From positions 7,626,001 through 7,690,000 of the forward strand of contig NZ_CP109496.1 of the NCBI RefSeq assembly GCF_036231355.1: a stretch of DNA of 64,000 bases. The letters run 5' to 3'. The stretch comes from Streptomyces sp. NBC_01431 (lineage in GTDB: Bacteria > Actinomycetota > Actinomycetes > Streptomycetales > Streptomycetaceae). The position numbers and the translations under genes are program-made. Of this stretch, positions 7,707 to 16,427 are shown piece after piece. The stretch's first letter is position 1. Each line of letters begins with the position of its first letter. The notes beneath the pieces are model-generated. The model ran no database searches and was not told where the DNA came from. It saw nothing but the letters and a program-made list of their open reading frames with translations.

Positions 7707-8998
7707 CCTCAGGCATACGGAAGTTGCCGACCGGGTGCGGACGGCTGTGGACTGCGCAGACGGTGTCCTCGCTCGGTGACGGGGTGTCGCATGCCGCGCT
7801 GCCGCTGCTCGCCTTGACGTTGACCCGGGATCCGATGGCACTCGCCGTCGTCACGGCCGCCGGAACGCTGCCGTGGCTGCTCTTCGGGGTGCTCGGCGGT
7901 GCGCTGGTGGACCGCTGGGACCACCGGCGCACGATGTGGGTCACGGACGCGGCGCGTGCGGTGCTGCTCGCGATACCGGCGGCAGCGGCCGCGCTCGACG
8001 TGCTGAGCATCCCACTGCTCGCGGCCGTCGCCTTCCTGCTCGGCATCGGCGGACTCTTCTTCGACACAGCCGCCACGGCCTACCTGCCGGATCTGCTCGG
8101 CCGCGACACCGCGCTCCTGGAGCGCGCCAACTCCCGCCTGCGCGGCGCCCAGACCGCCGCGTCCGGCTTCGCGGGGCCGCCTGCGGGCAGTGCCCTGCTC
8201 GCCGTCGGGCGGGCGGTTCCGCTGCTCGCCGACGCGGTGTCGTTCGCGCTCTCCGCACTGCTCGTACGTACGCTGCCCGCCATGCCCCGGCCGGTACCGC
8301 AGGCCCGCGAGTCGCTGCTGCGGCAGGCGCGGGCCGGTGCCTCGTACGTATTCCAGGACCAGTTGCTGCTCGGACTCGCGCTGCGTCCGGCGGTCGGGAA
8401 CATCGCCTTCCTCGCCGTGGAGACCGTCCTCGCCCTCTTCGCGCACGATCGTCTCGGCATCGGCACCTTCGGCTTCGGCCTGCTCCTCACGGCGGAGGCC
8501 ACCGGCGGTCTGCTCGGCGCGGGCATCGCCTCCTTCCTCGGCCGACGACTTGGCACCGGCACCGCACTGACCTGCACGGCAGCAGTCGAGGGACTCGCCA
8601 TCCTGGGCCTTGCCGCCACCCCGAACCCGTACGTTGCCGGCCTCGCGCTCGCCGTCTGCGGAGCGGGCATGGGCGCCACGATGGTGCTCGGCCCCTCCCT
8701 TCGGCAGGCGATCGTCCCTGCCCACCTCATGGGCCGGGTCGCCTCCACCTCCCGCATGCTGGCCATGTGCGCCGCCCCGTTCGGCGCCTTCCTCGGCGGC
8801 TGGCTGGCCACCACCTACGACATCCGCACCCCGCTCTACGTCGCCGCCGTCCTCCTCCTGGCGATGACGGCCATCACGGCATCCATGACCAACAACCGCC
8901 GGGTCGAAGCGGCGCTGCGTGCCGCGGCTCCGGCCGACGGTCCGGATCACCCGACATCCAAGGATCCCGCCCAGGAGAGCGCACCTGACTTGGTGTGA
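7703..8998 (+). CDS. MFS transporter (multidrug/macrolide efflux type)
   Basis: A 431-aa major-facilitator protein with 12 predicted membrane helices. The motif GGALVDRWDHRR at about residues 57-68 is the loop 2-3 signature (G-x-x-x-D-R-x-x-R-R). The layout and the alanine/leucine-rich helices resemble the MefA/enterobactin-exporter-like group. It is co-translated with the ArsR-type regulator and is probably inducible. Substrate unknown. Confidence 0.9.
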   Translation: MTSGIRKLPTGCGRLWTAQTVSSLGDGVSHAALPLLALTLTRDPMALAVVTAAGTLPWLLFGVLGGALVDRWDHRRTMWVTDAARAVLLAIPAAAAALDVLSIPLLAAVAFLLGIGGLFFDTAATAYLPDLLGRDTALLERANSRLRGAQTAASGFAGPPAGSALLAVGRAVPLLADAVSFALSALLVRTLPAMPRPVPQARESLLRQARAGASYVFQDQLLLGLALRPAVGNIAFLAVETVLALFAHDRLGIGTFGFGLLLTAEATGGLLGAGIASFLGRRLGTGTALTCTAAVEGLAILGLAATPNPYVAGLALAVCGAGMGATMVLGPSLRQAIVPAHLMGRVASTSRMLAMCAAPFGAFLGGWLATTYDIRTPLYVAAVLLLAMTAITASMTNNRRVEAALRAAAPADGPDHPTSKDPAQESAPDLV

Positions 8999-9026
8999 CC
9001 CTTCGCGGCAGGCGTCACACCAAGTC
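8987..9026. terminator. Hairpin between convergent MFS and LysR genes
   Basis: GACTTGGTGTGAC (8987-8999) and GTCACACCAAGTC (9014-9026) are perfect 13-bp inverted arms with a 14-base loop. The first arm overlaps the MFS stop codon. It can serve both strands. No T-run follows, as is common in Streptomyces. Confidence 0.65.
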
Positions 9027-9072
9027 GGGTGCCGGGCCCCGCGGTGCGAGCGGCCGGGTCGGTTACCAGTGC

Positions 9073-9924
9073 TCAGTGGCGGTACGCGGCTGTCGCGATC
9101 TGGACGAAGGATCGGATCAACGGGTTGGTGTCACCTTCGTTCCACACCGCGACGGCTCGGCTCGGCGGCATGTCGATCAGCGGCACCACGGCCAACTCCG
9201 CGGGCAGGTCGTGTCCGAGCGGGGCCAGGCCGATGGTGCCGTTCCACAGCACGGCCTGGAGGCATTCCTGGACGGCGCGCACGACCGGGCCCTCGCGCGG
9301 CTTGCCGCCGTTCCAGTACGACTGCCAGATGGGGTCAGTGCCCTGCGGGAACTGGAACCAGCGGCGGTCGCTCAACTCCGCAAGCCGTAGCCGGTTGCGG
9401 CGGGCCAGCGGATCATCGGCGCGCAGGACTGCGCCAACCGGATCGGTTCGCAGCGTACGCACCGTCAGGGCGGTCTCGTCGAACGGCGCCCGGGTCAGGG
9501 CGATGTCGACGAGTCCGGCGCGCAGCCCGCACGTCGGGTCGGTCAGGTCGGTGTCGCGGATGCGGATGTCGATACCGGGATGGCTTCGGCGGTAAGCGGC
9601 GGCCAGCCTGGTCACTCCCGGGTCTGTGCCGTCGCCCAGGATGCCGACGGTGATGGTCGCGACGCCGGCCGCCGCGCCTACGCGTACACGGACGCGGTCG
9701 GCATGATCGAGTAGAGCCCGCGCCTCGTCAAGCAGCACCGTGCCCACCGAAGTGAGCGTGACGCCGGTGGGGGAACGGGCAAAGAGCAGGGCCCCGACGT
9801 CGGCCTCCAACTGCTTGATCGCACGGCTCAGCGGCGGCTGACTCATGTGCAGCCGGTTGGCGGCCCGGCCGAAGTGGAGTTCCTCGGCGACAGCGATGAA
9901 GTAGCGCAAGGTACGTAGCTCCAC
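9073..9924 (-). CDS. LysR family transcriptional regulator
   Basis: A 283-aa LysR protein: N-terminal HTH (residues 1-60; LRYFIAVAEELHFGRAANRL and SQPPLSRAIKQLE) followed by the periplasmic-binding-like effector domain. The GTG at 9924 starts the family-standard VELRTLRYF; the upstream in-frame extension overlaps the cupin gene and is rejected. It is divergent from the cupin gene, with a T-N11-A box in the 81-bp gap, so it probably controls that gene and itself. Confidence 0.92.
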   Translation of the reverse strand: MELRTLRYFIAVAEELHFGRAANRLHMSQPPLSRAIKQLEADVGALLFARSPTGVTLTSVGTVLLDEARALLDHADRVRVRVGAAAGVATITVGILGDGTDPGVTRLAAAYRRSHPGIDIRIRDTDLTDPTCGLRAGLVDIALTRAPFDETALTVRTLRTDPVGAVLRADDPLARRNRLRLAELSDRRWFQFPQGTDPIWQSYWNGGKPREGPVVRAVQECLQAVLWNGTIGLAPLGHDLPAELAVVPLIDMPPSRAVAVWNEGDTNPLIRSFVQIATAAYRH

Positions 9925-9933
9925 GCTGCAACG

Positions 9934-9948
9934 ATACCCACCGGGTAT
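9934..9948. promoter_or_regulatory. LysR-type T-N11-A box
   Basis: ATACCCACCGGGTAT is a 15-bp palindrome (6-bp arms, 3-bp centre) that fits the LysR consensus T-N11-A with T at 9935 and A at 9947. It lies 10 bp upstream of the lysR start and 58 bp upstream of the cupin start, the expected place for a recognition site shared by divergent genes. Confidence 0.7.
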
Positions 9949-10005
9949 GGGCACCGCGAGATGGGTCTTGGACACTGGCCGGGCCCTGGCGGTGGACTCG
10001 TTGGC

Positions 10006-10500
10006 ATGACCGAAGAAACGAAGCACAGCGAGCCGCAGACCGACCCCGCCGTATCGGTGGTGGGCCCCGGCGCCGGCGAGACGATCGTTCTGGGCCCCAC
10101 ACGTATGCGCGTTCTGGAGGACGGCAGCCACACCGGAGGGCGCCTCGCGATCGCCGAATCCGTCCTCGCCCCGCACACCCAGGGACCGCCGCAGCACCGC
10201 CATGCCCGACACGACGAGGGTTTCTACATCCTCTCCGGCACCGTGCGGTTCACCGTCGGGGCCGAGGACTACGACGCCACCTCCGGCACGCTCGTGATGG
10301 TTCCGCCGGGTACGCCTCACACCTTCGACAACCCGACCGACCAGCCCGCCGTCATGCTCAGCACATTCACCCCCGACCTGTACGTGCAGTACTTCCGGGA
10401 CCTCCAAGAGGTGCTCGCCGACGGCCGACCGCTGACGCGACAGGCCAACATCGACGCGATGAGCCGCTACGCGACCGAGCCCGCCACGGACCACACGTGA
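10006..10500 (+). CDS. Cupin-domain protein
   Basis: A 164-aa single-cupin protein. The two motifs are visible: HRHARHDEGFYILSGTVRF (about residues 66-84, metal-ligand His/His/Glu) and a second with P-P-G-x-x-H-x-F (about 103-110). Such proteins are dioxygenases, isomerases or binding proteins. The ATG at 10006 is preferred over one 45 bp upstream that would overlap the LysR promoter. It is likely activated by the divergent LysR regulator. Substrate unknown. Confidence 0.85.
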   Translation: MTEETKHSEPQTDPAVSVVGPGAGETIVLGPTRMRVLEDGSHTGGRLAIAESVLAPHTQGPPQHRHARHDEGFYILSGTVRFTVGAEDYDATSGTLVMVPPGTPHTFDNPTDQPAVMLSTFTPDLYVQYFRDLQEVLADGRPLTRQANIDAMSRYATEPATDHT

Positions 10501-10690
10501 AGTCGACGGATGGAACGGATCGGCGCCGCCCTCCCTTCAACTGCGGGGGAGTGGCCGACCCGCGGGGACCGCGGCGGCCAACCGTCCTTCGACAGGCCCC
10601 CGGACGACGGACCAGGCCTTCTCCAGGGTACTTCTGGCCATCGACGTAATTGACAGGTCTCCGTGAACCGGTGACCCACGAACGGGAAGC

Positions 10691-11062
10691 ATGAACGGGA
10701 TCATGAACATCGTCTACTGGATCGTCGCGGGGCTGCTCGCCCTGTTCTACTGCTACGCGGGCACGCTGAAGGTGATCCGCAGCCGCGATCAACTCCGGCC
10801 GATGATGGCCTGGGTGGACCGCATGCCCCTGCCCGCCCTCAGGACCCTGGGGACGGTCGAAATCCTCGGCGCGACCGGCCTGGTCCTACCACCGCTGACC
10901 GGTATCGCGCCCTCGCTGGCGATGGCCGCGGCCATCGGCTTCGTCCTCCTGCAGACCGGTGCGATCGCCGTCCACCTGACCGGCAACGACCGCCGGATCG
11001 CACTCAACGTCGGGCTCACCGCCACCGCGGCCGCGACCATCTGGCTGTCAACCTCCCTGTGA
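10691..11062 (+). CDS. DoxX-like small membrane protein
   Basis: A 123-aa protein with four predicted membrane helices and the DoxX-like layout (an early Y-x-x-x-G-x-x-K: YCYAGTLKV; a conserved E-I-L/G-A-x-G-L-V-L-P: EILGATGLVLP). Such proteins are linked to redox and stress functions, but no activity is established for this subgroup. A second ATG lies 12 bp inside. It stands alone. Confidence 0.8.
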   Translation: MNGIMNIVYWIVAGLLALFYCYAGTLKVIRSRDQLRPMMAWVDRMPLPALRTLGTVEILGATGLVLPPLTGIAPSLAMAAAIGFVLLQTGAIAVHLTGNDRRIALNVGLTATAAATIWLSTSL

Positions 11063-11804
11063 TCGAGCACAGTCCTCGACCGGCCGATGCCAACCCAGGG
11101 CCAACTGCCCCACGACCGCTGTCATTTCTCAGGTTCTGGCCCGCTTTCCGTGGATCACCATGCTGAGTGACGTTCGCCGGACGCGCGGCCCCTTGGGAAG
11201 CTGCCTGAACATGATCCGCCTCCAGTGCCGTGCGGCTGATAGTCCGGCTTGTGGATGAAGTAGTGCTCCGGTTGGAGGAGTTGCTGTTCCCATCGATCGC
11301 GGACATGGCTGTCCTGTTGGTCGACGTGAGCGGACGTGGCTTTCCTGTCGGTCGCCGCGAGCGATGAGGCGGTACACATCGAGGCCCGAAGTGCGTTGAC
11401 AGGGCCGAGTACTCCGGCGGCGGGAGCTGGGCCCGGCGTATTCACAGGTCCTACCTGTGGTTTTCCGCTGATGTGCCCTGCGGGGTCAGACCGGGCGTCG
11501 TCGGTTTACGCGTTCGACGGTTCCTACGTCCGGTCATGTCCTGCGGGCGTCGGCCCTTCGCCGAGCAGATGTCGGGCCTGACTCGTCGATACGGTCGGCG
11601 GACCGATCGCCTCGGTCTACGCTGCCCGCGGTCGGCCTCGCGCTCGCCGGTCAGGCCCGGGGCCCGCATGGCGAGAGCCACCTCCCCACGCCGCAGGCAT
11701 AGAGCGTGACCGCGACGCTCATGACCTGAGGCAGCACGGCTTCGGGTGGGTGGCCGCGATGGGCTGTCAGCCCCTTCTGCCAGCATGCTGCCGTGGCAGA
11801 CTGT
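11063..11804. other. 742-bp stretch without a supported gene
   Basis: The reading frames are short, Cys/Arg/Pro-rich and without domains. The frame that later becomes the truncated transporter is open from 11750, but the part before about 11805 is not transporter-like. It looks like eroded DNA. Confidence 0.45.
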
Positions 11805-12406
11805 CCCTGCTGCGGCTGCGCGCGGTGTCGACCGGGCTGGTCGGGGCACTCTGCGGCTACCTCGTGCTCTTCGGGCCGCTCGCCCTGGTCCCCGTGGTCC
11901 TGGCCGACTCGGGCTCCTCCAACCTCACCGCGGGACTCGTCCTGACCGCTCTGCGTGCCGGGTTCGCGCTGGCCGCGACCGGGGCGGACCGGCTGCTGCC
12001 GGGCGGTATGAGCGACCGCGAGCGAGGAGTGCTGGGGACGGTCGTGTGTGCTGGCGCGCTCGCCGCCAGGTCGGCACTCCCGCTCACCACCGGCCCGCTG
12101 GTCCCACTGCTCGCCCTCCTCGGCCTGGGCCTCGGTACCTTCATCCCGGCGAACAACGCCCTGATCATGGGCGCCATCCCCGCCTCCTGTTCCGGCACGG
12201 GCGGCGGACTCGTCAACATGACCCGGGGCCTGAGTACCGCACTCGGCGTCGCCCTCGTCGCCCTGGCCCTCCACACCGCAGACGACGGCGGCACTTGGGC
12301 GGTACTCGTACTGCTCCTGGTCTCGCTCCTCGCGGTGGGAGTGGCCTGGGCAGGACCGGGCGGGCGCTCAACTCCCCGGAAGAATGTGGGACAGGGCGAA
12401 CTGTGA
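11805..12406 (+). pseudogene. C-terminal half of an MFS transporter
   Basis: About 200 residues matching the last six helices of a 14-helix-type drug-exporter MFS protein, including GLGLGTFIPANNALIMGAIP and SGTGGGLVNMTRGLSTALGV, which are hallmarks of that half. The N-terminal half is missing. An in-frame start exists at 11750, but the first residues (Cys-rich) are not MFS-like. The 3' end lies in a 55-bp tandem repeat. A non-functional remnant is most likely. Confidence 0.75.
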
Positions 12407-12476
12407 GCGGCCGAGCGGGCCCTCAACTCCCCGGCAGAATGGGGCACATGGCGAACTGTGAGCGGGCCGGGCGGGT
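12367..12476. repeat. 55-bp tandem duplication at the end of the truncated MFS gene
   Basis: Two diverged head-to-tail copies, 12367-12421 and 12422-12476, share the start CTCAACTCCCCGG and the core GCGAACTGTGAGCGG. The transporter stop codon lies in copy 1. The copies differ at several positions and by a one-base indel, so the duplication is not recent. Confidence 0.8.
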
Positions 12477-12519
12477 GCGCCGGCCCTGGGTGCGAGACGG
12501 GTTGATCGCCGTCATCGAT

Positions 12520-12629
12520 CTGGTTGTCGCTCGGGCCAGAGAGATCACGGCCTGCTTGTGGCTCTTGCCTTCGGCTCTCTTGCGGTCGTAGAAGGTTCTC
12601 GAGACGGGGTGGCACCGGGCTGTGACCAT
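12520..12629 (-). pseudogene. IS110-family transposase C-terminal fragment
   Basis: The minus strand encodes HPVSRTFYDRKRAEGKSHKQ and then AVISLARA, the highly conserved end of IS110 transposases (S-R-x-F-Y-x-R-K-R-x-E-G-K). Only about 28 residues survive. The tandem repeat and the truncated transporter lie directly beside it, consistent with insertion-driven damage. Confidence 0.7.
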
Positions 12630-12797
12630 GGCGGACTCTGCTGTTCTTCAGCCAGGTGGCGAGCCGATTCGTGCCGATCAGTCGCAGGGCGGCCGGGGGA
12701 CTGATAGCCGGTCAGCTGAACCGACGCCGAAGGCTTGACCTCCGTCGCGAGAGTTCTAGGGTCGGTCGACCCCAACGTCTTGCTCCTGGAAGTGTCC

Positions 12798-13200
12798 ATG
12801 CCTCGCCGATCACCGAGCGAGATCAGGACGCAGCTCCCGCGACGCCGAACGCATCATCGGCGGGCACCCGTGATCCGCGGACTATCCGTCGCCGAGAACA
12901 GACAGATCGCCGTCTTCGAACGAAGGCAAGGCCTCTCCGCAGGCGAGGTCGCATACGCGTACCGCCGCTGGAATGCCGACATTCGGCCGCCACGTGAGGA
13001 CCTCGATCGGTTCTACGAGCGCGATGACACAGACCTCCGCACCGGCGACCACCACGTCCGCACCCTGCTGGAGATCAGACTCCATGCCCTGAGGTCCAAG
13101 GCGCGATGCGAGCTGAGCACAGTCATCACGCCCGCGGACGAACGCGTCCTTGAGCGCACGCTCAACGATCCCTTCGCACCCCCAGACCATCGGATGAGTC
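12798..13200 (+). pseudogene. Remnant of a conserved Streptomyces hypothetical protein
   Basis: From the ATG at 12798 the frame reads a basic N-terminus and then DHHVRTLLEIRLHALRSKAR, followed by VITPADERVLERTLNDPFAPPDH. This helical text resembles the end of a widespread small Streptomyces protein of unknown function. Past about 13190 the frame becomes low-complexity and runs 590 bp further without domain content. I treat it as a decayed gene; an intact fast-evolving protein cannot be excluded. Confidence 0.35.
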
Positions 13201-13809
13201 GAATCGATGTCTGCCCCCCAGCCGTTCCTAGTTCTGACCGACATCCGAAGGCACGTCAGGCCAGAACGGCTGCCAGTACTGGCCAGCATTCGTTCCTCGT
13301 TTTCATCTACGCAGCCAGCCATGCGACGGCCTCCGCAGGTGTGGGCGGATGGTCCGCAACCCTCGTCGGCCTCGGGCAGGGGTGGGCCCGCCAAGGGTTT
13401 GGTCGACTTCTCCCAGGGGCGTCTGTGGCGGCCGTACAGGGAGTCACAGACCCTGTAGGTGCAGTTGACTCCGGCGCTCTCGCGGGACGATCACGCGTGC
13501 GGGCCGATGCTGTTGTGCTGACGGGGCATCAACCCTCTCGCAGCGCCTCCGCACCCCACCGGCGGCGCGGCTCGCCGTCGTCGCGGGCCGCCCGCGCGGT
13601 GCGGCCCGGTTGTCCTGGGCTGGCCAGCCCCAGCGGGGTGGGCGCTAGGGCCGGGTGGGCGGTCCGTCACCGTGCGATCTGGACAGCCCGCGCGCAGCGC
13701 GGTGGGCCGTCTCGGCGGTGGCCCACGCTGAGCGCGGGTCCAGGGTCACGCTGGAAGGCGGCGTTGTCAGTCCTCCACCCGGTGGCATGAGAGAGATGGG
13801 GTGATGCCC
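13201..13809. other. 609-bp stretch without a supported gene
   Basis: The open frames here are Arg/Ser/Pro-rich and match nothing I know. No RNA gene or clear hairpin was seen. Confidence 0.45.
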
Positions 13810-13945
13810 CCCGGGGTTACCGCGGCCAGGCTGGCCTACAAGGCCGCGACACCTCGCCAAAGATGGTGTGCTTTGCCGTTCAACCAGTGCGGCTCGGCGA
13901 GAGTGATGAAGAACTGCGAGCCGTTGACTGCGAACCGTTGGTCCC
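13810..13945 (-). pseudogene. Cyclophilin (peptidyl-prolyl isomerase) fragment
   Basis: The minus strand reads NGSQFFITLAEPHWLNGK and, after a one-base insertion, HTIFGEV. These are the core cyclophilin motifs (GSQFFIT...W-L-[DN]-G-K-H-T-[IV]-F-G) in correct order. The remaining domain is absent on both sides, so this is a short frameshifted scar. Confidence 0.6.
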
Positions 13946-14277
13946 CGGCCGCCGTGAGCCACCACAGCGCGGCCGTTGATGTGGCCATCGGAACTCCCCG
14001 GCCGCGCTCACCGGATCTGCGAGTGCTTGGCACGTTCAGCCGTTGTTCACCGATTCTCTGGTACCTGGCCCTGAGGGATCTGAGGCTCACCCGCATTGCT
14101 CTGCCGCACGGGCGGCGGCGAGAGGGGGCGGCGGTGGAAGGTCTCCCTACAGGGGCCCGTTGCCGGACTTTCAGGGTCCGGGCTGTTGAGGGCTCCACCC
14201 CCTGGGAGGAGTGGGGTGGGCTGGTGACGTGGGAACGCCTCATGGCTGGAGCCCCGGCTTGGGGACGTGGTGGGGGA
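13946..14277. other. 332-bp stretch without a supported gene
   Basis: No frame has a domain. It may hold more of the eroded cyclophilin gene. Confidence 0.35.
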
Positions 14278-14296
14278 GCCCGGCTGGGGGCCGGGC
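14278..14296. terminator. Small GC hairpin after the alpha/beta hydrolase gene
   Basis: GCCCGGC (14278-14284) and GCCGGGC (14290-14296) form a 7-bp stem with a 5-base loop, 17 bp beyond the stop codon of the minus-strand hydrolase gene. No T-run is present. Confidence 0.4.
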
Positions 14297-14312
14297 GCCG
14301 CAACCGCGCATG

Positions 14313-15077
14313 TCAGGCCGCCGGGCTGACCGCTCTGCCGAGGTGCCGGGCGAAGAATCGGACCGCGCTGTCGGCCTCGAACCGGGGCAGTTCCTTGTGC
14401 TTGCCTGAGTTCACGTGCAAAGACTTCTCCTTCGAGGCGAATGCGTCGAACAGCGCGAGTCCCTCGTCGCGAGTGATGTGCTCGTCATCCCACTGCAGAT
14501 CGAACTCGATCGGGATGGTGATCTGCTTCGCCTTCTCAGCCAGGACGTCGGGCCAGTGCTGGCCGAGGACCGCGGCGGTGATCCTGGGCTCGATCGCCAC
14601 GAAAGGTATGCCGATCGCGGTGCCCATGTTGATGCCCCAGTAGCCGACCGGTCCGTTGGCGCCGATCTCCGGAAGCTCCTGGAGGGCGTCCAGCGTCGCC
14701 CGGTACTCGGGTACCGCGAGTTGCGCCAGGTGCTCGTTGTAGCGGACGACGATCGGGCCTTCCGGCTCGCCGGCCGCTCTCGCCCGGAACAGTTCGGCGA
14801 TCTCAGCCTCGTCGTGCGCCGTGCGCGGCCGGTCGCCGTGACCGGGCGCGTCGATGACGGCGACGTGGAAGCCGCAGCCGTTCACGAGGAGACGGGCCCG
14901 GCCGGCCATCGCCGGGTGCTTCTTGTGATTGCCTCCGCCATGGCCCATGAGGACCAGGGGCGCGTGATCGGCGCTGGAAGCCGGCGACCAGAGAACTCCG
15001 GGGACGTCGCGCACGGTGAAGTCGCGCTCAAGGACGCCGTTGGACGAAGACTCGGCGGTGAAGTGCAGAGAGTGCAT
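14313..15077 (-). CDS. Alpha/beta hydrolase with altered nucleophile
   Basis: A 254-aa dienelactone-hydrolase/acyl-esterase-like protein. The oxyanion-hole segment is MGHGGG (44-49). A DAPGHGDR strand-turn lies at 76-83, and the elbow GYWGINMG at 145-152 is normally G-x-W-G-x-S-M-G. Here residue 150 is Asn (AAC) instead of the Ser nucleophile. Asp and His candidates follow (WDDEHITRDE; SGKHKELP). The gene is otherwise intact, with GAAAGG upstream of the ATG. It may be catalytically inactive or have a changed mechanism. Function unknown. Confidence 0.85.
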   Translation of the reverse strand: MHSLHFTAESSSNGVLERDFTVRDVPGVLWSPASSADHAPLVLMGHGGGNHKKHPAMAGRARLLVNGCGFHVAVIDAPGHGDRPRTAHDEAEIAELFRARAAGEPEGPIVVRYNEHLAQLAVPEYRATLDALQELPEIGANGPVGYWGINMGTAIGIPFVAIEPRITAAVLGQHWPDVLAEKAKQITIPIEFDLQWDDEHITRDEGLALFDAFASKEKSLHVNSGKHKELPRFEADSAVRFFARHLGRAVSPAA

Positions 15078-15329
15078 GGGTGTTGCCTTTCGAGAGTGCC
15101 TTGTTGTCGAGGCGCTCCCGGCGACACCTAGGTCAATCGCCGGCCGTGACGGGAAGGGGGAGCACCCACAGAGATACAGCGTTCATGGGTCTCACCTCCT
15201 CGGGCGGTGTCACGGGCGACTGGAAGCTATCAGATTGATCAACAGCGCGGCCAGGCCTTTTCCTGATGCACGATCACAACTCCACGCGGGCTCTCGGCCC
15301 ACCGTCAGGCCGGGACACCAGCCCTGCCT

Positions 15330-15907
15330 GGGCGGCCGGCCCCTCGGCCTCGGATCGCACGACGTCCGTCACTTCACCATCGGCCGGTCACTCGTCGCCA
15401 CGGTCGACGCGAGCACGCACATGATGACCGTCAACACCGGCGGTCAGACGACGCGCATCCCCGTCACCACCGGGCGGCCGGTGCTGGACACCTGGAAAGG
15501 GACGATGGTTGTCATGGACAAGCAGTCCAAGGTGCTCATGGACTCCAGAACCGTGGGCCTCGGTGACGAGTACCGCGGCGACTACTTACTGGGCCGTACG
15601 CCTGACGACGTCGGGGACGTACGTGCACCAGAACCCGCAGGCGGACACCGAGGCCGGACACCGTAACGTCACCCACGGCTGTGTCGGCCTCGCCACCGAC
15701 GGCACCGCCAAGCGCTTCTACAACCAGGTAGCGGTCGGTGACGTTGTCACGGTCACCGGGTCGGACAAGGCCACCGTCGCCGTCGGCAACGGCTACGGCG
15801 ACTGGAACCTGTCGTGGAAGCAGTGGCTTGAGCACAGCGCCGCCGGACAGACCACGACCGTAAGACCCCCACCGCCCCGGCCGTACACCACGCGCCCCGC
15901 GCCGTGA
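15330..15907 (+). pseudogene. L,D-transpeptidase (YkuD) broken by a frameshift
   Basis: RHFTIGRSLVATVD starts the YkuD domain. The frame then changes near 15585 (GDEYRGDY in one frame, YWAVRLTTSGTYVHQNPQA in the next). The catalytic block NVTHGCVGLATDGTAKRFY (His-Gly-Cys) and the domain end NGYGDWNLSWKQWL are both present, so a single-base indel separates two good halves. The enzyme would make 3-3 peptidoglycan cross-links. No N-terminal signal or Ig-like domain is recognisable upstream. Its stop overlaps the next gene start (GTGA, 15904-15907). Confidence 0.75.
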
Positions 15908-16427
15908 GAGAGCACGACGAGGTGACCGAGGACGAGTTCGACCTCTTCTACGCGGCTGCTACCCGCGTCTGGTCGGCCAGTTGTACGCCGTGACGGGGGA
16001 CCACGCCGAGGCTCAGGACGTGGTGCAGGAGGCGTTTGTACGCGCCTGGGACCGGCGTTCGTCTGTCCTGAACAGCGACCAGGCTCCCGAGGCGTGGATC
16101 CGCATGGTGGCACACCGCCTGGCGATGAGTCGCCGGCGGCGGGCACGTCACTGGTGGGATCTGGTCCGGGGCGAGCCCGCGCCCCGGGCGGCACCCGAAC
16201 CGAGCCCCGACCACGTGGCGTTGGTCGCCGCGCTGCGCTGCCTGCCCGAAGCTCAGCGGACCGCCATCGTGCTGCATCACCTGTGCAACCTGAGCGTGGA
16301 GCAGATAGCCGCCCAGACCGGCGCGGCCCTCGGCACTGTCAAGGGGCGCCTGTCACGCGGCCGTTCCGCACTCGCCGCTCATCTGGTGAGCGCGGAACCA
16401 CACCCGACGGAGCGAGCCTGTGTCTGA
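15904..16427 (+). pseudogene. SigE-family ECF sigma factor with N-terminal frameshift
   Basis: From the GTG at 15904 the frame reads EDEFDLFYAA and then is lost. One base later the expected PRLVGQLYAVTGDHAEAQDVVQEAF continues (region 2). One C appears missing at about 15957-15961. Region 4 is intact (LPEAQRTAIVLHHLCNLSVEQIA...GTVKGRLSRGR). A TTG at 15981 could give a 148-aa protein lacking the start of region 2. The gene overlaps both neighbours by 4-8 bases, showing it was part of an operon. Confidence 0.7.

Noticed and set aside
9925..10494. N-terminal extension of the LysR frame up to 10494
   Set aside because: It would overlap the whole cupin gene on the other strand; LysR homology starts at the GTG at 9924.
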